From NCBI GenBank assembly GCA_936933955.1, contig CAKZIN010000072.1:1-18710 (forward strand): DNA of 18,710 nucleotides, read 5' to 3'. Every line of letters begins with the position of its first letter. The stretch's first letter is position 1. This DNA is from an uncultured Sphingopyxis sp. (GTDB lineage Bacteria > Pseudomonadota > Alphaproteobacteria > Sphingomonadales > Sphingomonadaceae). Positions 14,039 through 18,710 of this stretch are shown here, piece after piece. The notes below the pieces were generated by a model. That model saw nothing but the letters and a program-made list of their open reading frames with translations, was not told where the DNA came from and made no database searches. Made by a program: the position numbers and the translations under genes.

Positions 14039-14584
14039 CTACTCGTCCCGCGCCGACGGCGGGGCGAGCATGCTGGAGAGGCCGGAAAAGGCGCCGCCCT
14101 TTCGCGCGGCCTCCTCCTCGCTGAGAACGCCACGCTCGCGTAATATGGCGTCGGCATTGGGCGCGCGCGGAAAGGGATCGAGCGCCAGCGCCACAGTTTC
14201 GACGAGCGCGTCGCCCAGCGGCAGACGCCCGCCGTCATAGCCCACCGTGTCGAGCGCATCGGCGTCGAGCTCCACTTCGGCCTCACTCTCCTCCGCTTCG
14301 AGGAGCGCGGTCGGCACGAAGCGCAGCGCGACGGGCTCACGCACGTTGACGGGCAGAGGTTCGCCGGTCGCGGCACAGCGCTGGACCAGCGCCGCGCGCA
14401 CTTCGCCGGTGAGCGTCACCACCTCTCCCCCGCCGACGTCGAGCACGACATCGGCGTCCAAACTGTCGAGCGATTCCCAGCCAAAGCGCGCTGCCGCAGC
14501 GGCGCGCGCGTCGGCGTCGAGGCTGACGCTGCGTTCACCGCTCCGCTGACGCACGTCGGCGATGGCGGGCTCGAGGTCGGTCAC
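14039..14584 (-). CDS. DUF177 (YceD-like) protein
   Basis: The 181-residue acidic soluble protein matches the DUF177/YceD family. It has the central segment VVTLTGEVRAALVQRCAATG (55-74), the acidic stretch AEESEAEVELDAD (97-109) and the conserved C-terminal NADAILRERGVLSEEE-type ending preceded by LALDPFPRAP. In E. coli and plants DUF177 proteins are needed for normal 23S rRNA accumulation; the mechanism is not settled. The start is a GTG at 14584 that overlaps the stop of the preceding gene (GTGA on the minus strand), so the two are translationally coupled. In many bacteria this gene precedes rpmF and plsX; here it is the last gene of its run and ends 8 bases before a strong hairpin. Confidence 0.85.
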   Translation of the reverse strand: MTDLEPAIADVRQRSGERSVSLDADARAAAAARFGWESLDSLDADVVLDVGGGEVVTLTGEVRAALVQRCAATGEPLPVNVREPVALRFVPTALLEAEESEAEVELDADALDTVGYDGGRLPLGDALVETVALALDPFPRAPNADAILRERGVLSEEEAARKGGAFSGLSSMLAPPSARDE

Positions 14585-15063
14585 GCCGCCCCTCCGAACA
14601 ACCGTCCGCGCTCTGCCGCGATCAACCGCGCGACCTCCGCCGCGTGAGTGGAGTCGCCCGCGAGGAGGTTGCGCGTCGCCACCCCCTCCAGCGCGGAGGG
14701 GTCGCTGCCCGCGTCACGTAGCGCCTGCAGTCGCCCGCCGAGCGCGCTCATCATGCGCCCGACATGCTTGCCGACGATCATGTCGCCGACGCCGATCTGA
14801 CGCAGCTGGCCGTCCATATCGTCGACGAACAGTTCGGTGAGGTGCGCCGCGTCGGCGGTGCGCGCGGGGTCGCGCTCCCACGCCAGCAGCGTCAGCGCGA
14901 CCACCGTGGCGAGCACGTCGAAGCGCCCGTCAAGCGTGTCGGGAACGCCCGCGCGATACCAGTGCGGTTGCCGCGCACGCTCGACCACGGCGGCATAGGC
15001 GGGGCGCAACGCCTCGCGCGGGTCCGGCTCGCTCGCGCCGAACAGTCGGTTGAGGAGGCCCAT
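14581..15063 (-). CDS. Ubiquinol-cytochrome c chaperone family protein (CBP3-like)
   Basis: The 160-residue protein matches the CBP3/UQCC1-type chaperone domain. Typical features are HWYRAGVPDTLDGRFDVLATVVALTL in the first half and the signature LFVDDMDGQLRQIGVGDMIV (78-97) followed by GKHVGRMMSALGGRL. In mitochondria Cbp3 binds newly made cytochrome b and helps build the bc1 complex; a role in bc1 assembly at the inner membrane is inferred for the bacterial homologue. It begins 4 bases after the COQ9 stop and overlaps the DUF177 gene by four bases, so the three read as one operon. Pairing with DUF177 is common in alphaproteobacteria. No signal peptide is visible, consistent with a cytoplasmic protein. 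Confidence 0.88.
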   Translation of the reverse strand: MGLLNRLFGASEPDPREALRPAYAAVVERARQPHWYRAGVPDTLDGRFDVLATVVALTLLAWERDPARTADAAHLTELFVDDMDGQLRQIGVGDMIVGKHVGRMMSALGGRLQALRDAGSDPSALEGVATRNLLAGDSTHAAEVARLIAAERGRLFGGAA

Positions 15064-15067
15064 CGCG

Positions 15068-15733
15068 TCAGGCCGGGGGGTAACGCAGGCGACCGACGAA
15101 GCGCGACAGCGACGGACGGCGTTCGGCCCTCGCGCGCCAGCCTGCCTTGAACTTTTCGAAGCGCATCACCTCGTCGATCCGCCGCGCGAGGAAGGTGCGC
15201 GTCTCGGAGAGGTTGTCGCTCTCGTCGCCCAGGAACACGGCGATGGTCGAGCCGTAGACTCCCGACAGCGTCAGCCGCTTGGTATAGTGGTTGAAGTCGG
15301 TCGCAGTGTCGCCGGCGAGCCGCCACATCGCATCCGCCGCGCGCCAGCCAAGCCGGGTCGCGAAGGGGAGGTTGGTGGGCAGCGCGAGCACCGCCAGCGC
15401 CCGGCGCAGCGCCTCCCGTTCGGGCAGCAGGATGTCGAGCCGCGTCTCCACCAGCGCGGTGATACGCGCGCGGATCTTCATCGCGCCCAAGGTTTCCGGC
15501 GGCAGGCGGCGCGCCATCTCCGCATCGATATGCGCGAACCAGGCGTCGATCTGCGCGACGGCATCTTTGCCGACCGCAATCCGCGCGAGCTCCGGGTCGA
15601 TCCCGCGCGTAGCCGCCGCGCTGCGCACCGCCGCCTCACCCCAACCGTCGAAGGCGGCGTTGCTGGCGACATCGGCGATCAGCGCTTCGCGCAGCTCGTC
15701 GAGCGTGGGATCGTCGGGCAGGGACTGGGTCAT
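15068..15733 (-). CDS. COQ9 family ubiquinone biosynthesis protein
   Basis: The 221-residue protein matches the COQ9 family. An N-terminal TetR-like helical part (about 10-70) carries LREALIADVASNAAFDGWGEAAV. The C-terminal domain contains the signature WRLAGDTATDFNHYTKRLTL (137-156) followed by SGVYGSTIAVFLGDES. COQ9 is a peripheral lipid-binding protein which, in eukaryotes, presents quinone intermediates to the hydroxylase COQ7. The alphaproteobacterial homologue probably does a similar job. The ATG at 15733 has no clear Shine-Dalgarno. The gene lies 31 bases downstream of the EamA transporter stop and 4 bases upstream of the CBP3-like gene. Its direct link to the bc1 chaperone couples quinone supply to the complex that uses it. 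Confidence 0.9.
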   Translation of the reverse strand: MTQSLPDDPTLDELREALIADVASNAAFDGWGEAAVRSAAATRGIDPELARIAVGKDAVAQIDAWFAHIDAEMARRLPPETLGAMKIRARITALVETRLDILLPEREALRRALAVLALPTNLPFATRLGWRAADAMWRLAGDTATDFNHYTKRLTLSGVYGSTIAVFLGDESDNLSETRTFLARRIDEVMRFEKFKAGWRARAERRPSLSRFVGRLRYPPA

Positions 15734-15764
15734 GGTGCTACGATAAGCGCAGCGCGCCCCCGCG

Positions 15765-16700
15765 TCACCCCTCCGCCTGCTCCGCCGACGCGCGGCGCGA
15801 CGGCAGGCGGATCAGCACCAGTCCGGCGGCGACCAGCACGCCCCCGAACATCTCGATCGGGGAGAGCTGCTCATGATAGACCCACCAGCCGATCACCGAC
15901 GCCACCGCCGGCTGGGTGAGCAGCGACAGCCCCACCACCAGCGCGGAGAAATGGGGCAGGGCGTAGACCATCAGCCCCTGCCCGATCAGCTGGCTCGACA
16001 CTGCGAGCGCGATCACCGGCCACCAGACCGTCGGCACGATCTGTTCGCCCAGGAGCGTCGCGATGGCGAGCAGCGGCAGCAACCCAGCGGCGGTCGCGAT
16101 GGCCAGCGTCGGAAACGGCGCAAGGCCACCCCGCGCACGCTGCATGGCGAGGACATAGGCGGCGTAGAGCACCCCCGCGAGCACGCAGAGGAGATCGCCG
16201 AGCAACACATTGGGCCCCTCTTGCCCGCTGTCGCGCATCAGCATGTAGGCGCCCACCAGCGTCAGCGCGATGGCGACGCTTTCGATGGGGGTGGCCCAGC
16301 GGCGCGCCACCACCAGCGTCGTCACCGCGAGGATCGGGCTCGCCGCGTTTCCGAACAGCGTCGCATGCGCCATTTTGGTGAGGAGGATGCCCGCGTGCCA
16401 GCTCGCAAGGTCGAGCGCGAAGAACACGCCCGCCAGCGCCGCCAACGCGACCAATCCGCGCGAAGGCGGCGATGCGCGCAAGTCCTTGACCGCGAGCAGC
16501 GCCAGCACCGGCAGCGCAATTGCCAGCCGCCAGAACCCCGCGCTGACCGGTCCGACATCGGACAGCCGAACGAACAGCGGCCCCGCCGCGAGCGCCGCAT
16601 TGGCGGCGATCAGTGCCGGAAAGGCGAGCGCAGGTGCGCGGGCCTCGCCCGGTGGAACGGTTGCCGTAGCGGCGGGCGCGGAACCTGTTGCGGCAGTCAT
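15765..16700 (-). CDS. DMT-superfamily transporter (EamA family)
   Basis: The 311-residue inner-membrane protein has ten predicted transmembrane helices forming two EamA repeats (about 26-155 and 168-298). A polar, Ala/Pro-rich N-terminal tail (1-24) precedes them, and a basic tail follows LIRLPSRR. Family-like segments include the repeat-1 stretch LLTKMAHATLFGNAASPILAV and the repeat-2 stretch LPHFSALVVGLSLLTQPAVASVIGWW. Members export amino acids, metabolites or drugs, and substrate cannot be predicted here. It is the first gene of the minus-strand run leading to COQ9, CBP3-like and DUF177, and is divergent from the Old Yellow Enzyme gene across 66 bp. I see no strong promoter hexamers in that interval. 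Its operon relation to COQ9 rests only on the 31-bp spacing. Confidence 0.9.
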   Translation of the reverse strand: MTAATGSAPAATATVPPGEARAPALAFPALIAANAALAAGPLFVRLSDVGPVSAGFWRLAIALPVLALLAVKDLRASPPSRGLVALAALAGVFFALDLASWHAGILLTKMAHATLFGNAASPILAVTTLVVARRWATPIESVAIALTLVGAYMLMRDSGQEGPNVLLGDLLCVLAGVLYAAYVLAMQRARGGLAPFPTLAIATAAGLLPLLAIATLLGEQIVPTVWWPVIALAVSSQLIGQGLMVYALPHFSALVVGLSLLTQPAVASVIGWWVYHEQLSPIEMFGGVLVAAGLVLIRLPSRRASAEQAEG

Positions 16701-16766
16701 CGGCTCGCCCTAGCCGGGTCGTCCCGCGCCGCCTAGCCGCGCCAGCTACCGGAGCCATTTGCCGCC

Positions 16767-17858
16767 ATGCCCAGCCTGTTCGACCCCATCCGTCTCGGCG
16801 CGCTCGACTGCCCCAACCGGATCGTCATGGCGCCGCTCACCCGCGGCCGCAGCGACGTGCCGGGCCATGTCCCGCAGAGCGCGCTCAAGGCGGAATACTA
16901 CAGCCAGCGCGCCGACGCCGGGCTGCTCATCGCCGAAGCAACAGGCATCAGCGTGGAGGGGCTCGGCTGGCCCAAGGCCCCCGGCATCTGGTCGGACGAG
17001 CAGGTCGCGGGCTGGCAGCCGGTGACGCAGGCGGTGCACGACGCGGGCGGGCGGATCGTGCTGCAGCTGTGGCACATGGGGCGCCTCGTCCACCCCGACT
17101 TCCTTGGTGGGGAGGCGCCGGTCAGCGCCAGCGCCACCACCGCGCCCGGCTACGCCCATACCGCTGAAGGCAAGAAGGACTATGCGCAGGCCCGCGCGCT
17201 CGCCGTCGAGGAGATGCCGCGGCTGCGCGAAGACTACGCCCGCGCCGCCGCCAATGCGATGCGCGCGGGGTTCGACGGCGTGCAGCTCCACGCCGCCAAC
17301 GGCTACCTCATCGACCAATTTCTCCGCGACGGGACCAACCATCGCAGCGACGAATATGGCGGCTCGATCGCCAACCGCGTGCGCCTGTTGAGCGAGGTGA
17401 CGCAGACGCTGATCGACACCGTCGGGGCCGACCGCGTCGGCGTGCGCCTCTCCCCCAATGGGGAGACGCAAGGGTGCGACGACAGCGATCCGCAGGCGAC
17501 CTTTACCGCCGCTGCGGCGGAGTTGCAGCGGCTCGGCATCGCCTGGCTCGAGCTGCGCGAGCAAAAGCCGTTCGGCAATTTCGGCAAGAGCGATGTGCCG
17601 CGCGTCAGCCCGTCGATCCGCAAGGTCTTCACCAACCCGCTGGTGCTCAACCAGGAGTATCGCCTCGACAGCGCGCGGGAGGATATTGCCAGCGGGCTCG
17701 CCGACGCGATCAGTTTCGGGCGGACCTATATCTCCAACCCCGACCTGGTGGAGCGGCTGCGCGCCGATGCGGAACTCGCGCCCGACAACTACCGGACGTG
17801 GTATTCGGACGGGCCGGAGGGTTACACCGACTATCCGCGCATGGGCGGCGCCGCTTGA
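16767..17858 (+). CDS. Old Yellow Enzyme family NADH:flavin oxidoreductase / alkene reductase
   Basis: The 363-residue FMN-binding TIM-barrel enzyme belongs to the classical OYE group. Landmarks are the FMN-binding NRIVMAPLTRGRS (17-29), LQLWHMGR (99-106), the substrate-anchoring pair His175/Asn178 in HAANGYLIDQFL (175-186) and NHRSDEYGGSIANR (191-204). Arg-containing FGRTYISNPDLV lies near the C-terminus, where the FMN phosphate binds. Such enzymes reduce activated C=C bonds of enones, and some reduce nitro or nitrate esters, using NAD(P)H; the physiological substrate is unknown. CGGAG precedes the ATG, 13 bases between. The stop overlaps the TTG start of the next gene (TTGA, 17855-17858), which suggests functional pairing with the hydrolase. 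Confidence 0.94.
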   Translation: MPSLFDPIRLGALDCPNRIVMAPLTRGRSDVPGHVPQSALKAEYYSQRADAGLLIAEATGISVEGLGWPKAPGIWSDEQVAGWQPVTQAVHDAGGRIVLQLWHMGRLVHPDFLGGEAPVSASATTAPGYAHTAEGKKDYAQARALAVEEMPRLREDYARAAANAMRAGFDGVQLHAANGYLIDQFLRDGTNHRSDEYGGSIANRVRLLSEVTQTLIDTVGADRVGVRLSPNGETQGCDDSDPQATFTAAAAELQRLGIAWLELREQKPFGNFGKSDVPRVSPSIRKVFTNPLVLNQEYRLDSAREDIASGLADAISFGRTYISNPDLVERLRADAELAPDNYRTWYSDGPEGYTDYPRMGGAA

Positions 17859-18592
17859 GCGAAACCACGCATCGGTTGTCGCGCGAAGGTCGCCCCGACC
17901 TCGCCGCGCGCGTGGTGGAGGGCGCGGGGCCGACGGTGCTGTTCCTCCCCGGTTATGCCAGCGACATGGCGGGGTCGAAGGCGGAGGCGCTCGCTGCCTG
18001 GGCGTTGCGCAGCGGACGGCGACTCGTGCGCTTCGACTATGCGGGCTGCGGCGCATCGGACGGGCGCTTCGCCGATCAGACGCTGCTCGACTGGCGCGAC
18101 GATGCGCTGGCGGTGGTCGCCGAGCATGCGTCGGCAGGCCCGCTCGTGCTGGTCGGATCGTCGATGGGCGGCTGGCTGATGCTCCACGTCGCGCTCGCGC
18201 TGGGGGAGCGGGTGGCGGGGCTGGTCGGCGTCGCCGCAGCGCCCGACTTCACCGATTGGGGCTTTGACGCGGGCCATGTGGCGGCGCTGCAACGCGACGG
18301 TGAGTTGCGGGAGGAGAGCCCCTACGGCCCCGAACCGACGCTCACCACGCGCGCGCTGTGGGAGTCGGGCGAGCGGCTGCGGCTGCTCGACACGGAGATC
18401 GCGATCGGCGCCCCGGTGCGTCTGCTGCACGGCGATGCCGATCCCGACGTGCCGCTCGACATCGCCTTCCGCCTTGCGCGGGCCGTGCGTTCAGCGGACG
18501 TTGTGACGAGCGTGATCAAGGGCGGCGATCATCGTCTGTCGAGCGAGTCTGACCTCGCCCGGCTGATCGCCACCGTGGAAAGCCTTGCATGA
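17855..18592 (+). CDS. Alpha/beta hydrolase
   Basis: The 245-residue soluble hydrolase has a complete-looking catalytic set. The nucleophile Ser103 lies in VGSSMGGWL, the probable acid is Asp196 in LLHGDADPDVP and the histidine is His226 in KGGDHRLS. The oxyanion strand is TVLFLPGYASDMAGSKA, followed by RFDYAGCGASDG (59-70), typical of the esterase/thioesterase branch that includes ABHD10-like proteins. Substrate is not predictable. The start is taken as TTG at 17855, overlapping the OYE stop. There is no ATG before residue 38, and the family needs the strand around residues 26-33. Its own stop overlaps the next ATG (ATGA, 18589-18592), so it sits in the middle of a three-gene coupled run. 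Confidence 0.9.
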   Translation: MSETTHRLSREGRPDLAARVVEGAGPTVLFLPGYASDMAGSKAEALAAWALRSGRRLVRFDYAGCGASDGRFADQTLLDWRDDALAVVAEHASAGPLVLVGSSMGGWLMLHVALALGERVAGLVGVAAAPDFTDWGFDAGHVAALQRDGELREESPYGPEPTLTTRALWESGERLRLLDTEIAIGAPVRLLHGDADPDVPLDIAFRLARAVRSADVVTSVIKGGDHRLSSESDLARLIATVESLA

Positions 18593-18710
18593 TCGCCGCG
18601 CTGCTGCTCGCACTTCAGACCGCTCCTGCCGTGCCGCAGTCGCCCCCCGCGCCAGCCGCCACGCCCGCGCCGCGCACGCTGGGCGTGATCGACGCCGACG
18701 ACCAGCGCCG
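18589..18710 (+). CDS. Start of an exported protein (3' truncated by window edge)
   Basis: An ATG overlaps the hydrolase stop (ATGA) and opens a frame that stays open to the window end (40 full codons). The N-terminus reads MIAALLLALQTAPAVPQSPP. This is a short hydrophobic stretch followed by a Pro/Ala-rich segment and then RTLGVIDADDQR. It looks like a signal peptide plus a flexible linker, so the product is probably exported. Too little is present to name a family. The frame is too short to stand out by length, and the call rests on the start/stop overlap and the signal-like leader. Confidence 0.6.
   Translation, partial: MIAALLLALQTAPAVPQSPPAPAATPAPRTLGVIDADDQR

Noticed and set aside
13029..14240. 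403-codon plus-strand frame crossing the HTH-hydrolase start and the structured gap
   Set aside because: It is antisense to two supported genes with no domain signal. Its openness across the gap is probably chance, so I treat the gap as non-coding.
16746..18056. 436-codon minus-strand frame opposite the Old Yellow Enzyme gene
   Set aside because: The opposite strand has complete OYE motifs; this frame is a shadow.

Overview
The window is GC-rich, densely packed chromosomal DNA with every sign of an alphaproteobacterium, most likely a sphingomonad. The evidence for this is the class I (archaeal-type) lysyl-tRNA synthetase, a COQ9 protein, a CBP3-type ubiquinol-cytochrome c chaperone beside a DUF177 protein, UbiK next to YbjN and ProC, and many start/stop overlaps. 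I see no rRNA, tRNA, CRISPR array, transposase or integrase. The region reads as core genome, not a mobile island.

Layout. Positions 1-1236 hold the 3' end of a DsbD-like thiol:disulfide protein, overlapping a TlyA-type rRNA methyltransferase. A 160-bp gap with a perfect 23-bp tandem duplication follows. Positions 1397-4798 carry tspO, ubiK, a YbjN-domain gene, proC and ilvE; ubiK, the YbjN gene and proC overlap at their start/stop codons. arsC (minus, 4819-5226) is divergent from lysK (5322-6941). Next come a plus-strand orphan membrane protein with four clustered cysteines (7084-8220) and a convergent fatty-acid desaturase (8217-9122). feoA-feoB (9280-11407) lie behind a Fur-like dyad, followed by ssb (11428-11958).

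Convergent to ssb is a 619-residue protein with two LuxR-type HTH domains and an alpha/beta-hydrolase domain (11955-13814). A 224-bp gene-free stretch with marked RNA-like structure follows. A minus-strand run from 16700 down to 14039 encodes an EamA transporter, COQ9, the CBP3-type chaperone and DUF177. The plus-strand end (16767-18710) is a tightly overlapped trio: Old Yellow Enzyme, alpha/beta hydrolase, and the start of a secreted protein.

How the genes fit together. Respiratory quinone and membrane redox functions recur: UbiK and COQ9 (ubiquinone synthesis), the CBP3-type chaperone (bc1 complex assembly), a DsbD-like protein, TspO and FeoAB. The others are housekeeping genes: amino-acid synthesis (ProC, IlvE), translation (LysK, TlyA, DUF177) and DNA maintenance (SSB). 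The least explained parts are the structured gap at 13815-14038, the double-HTH hydrolase, the orphan four-cysteine membrane protein, the tandem repeat at 1266-1311, and the probably leaderless, Fur-like-controlled start of feoA.
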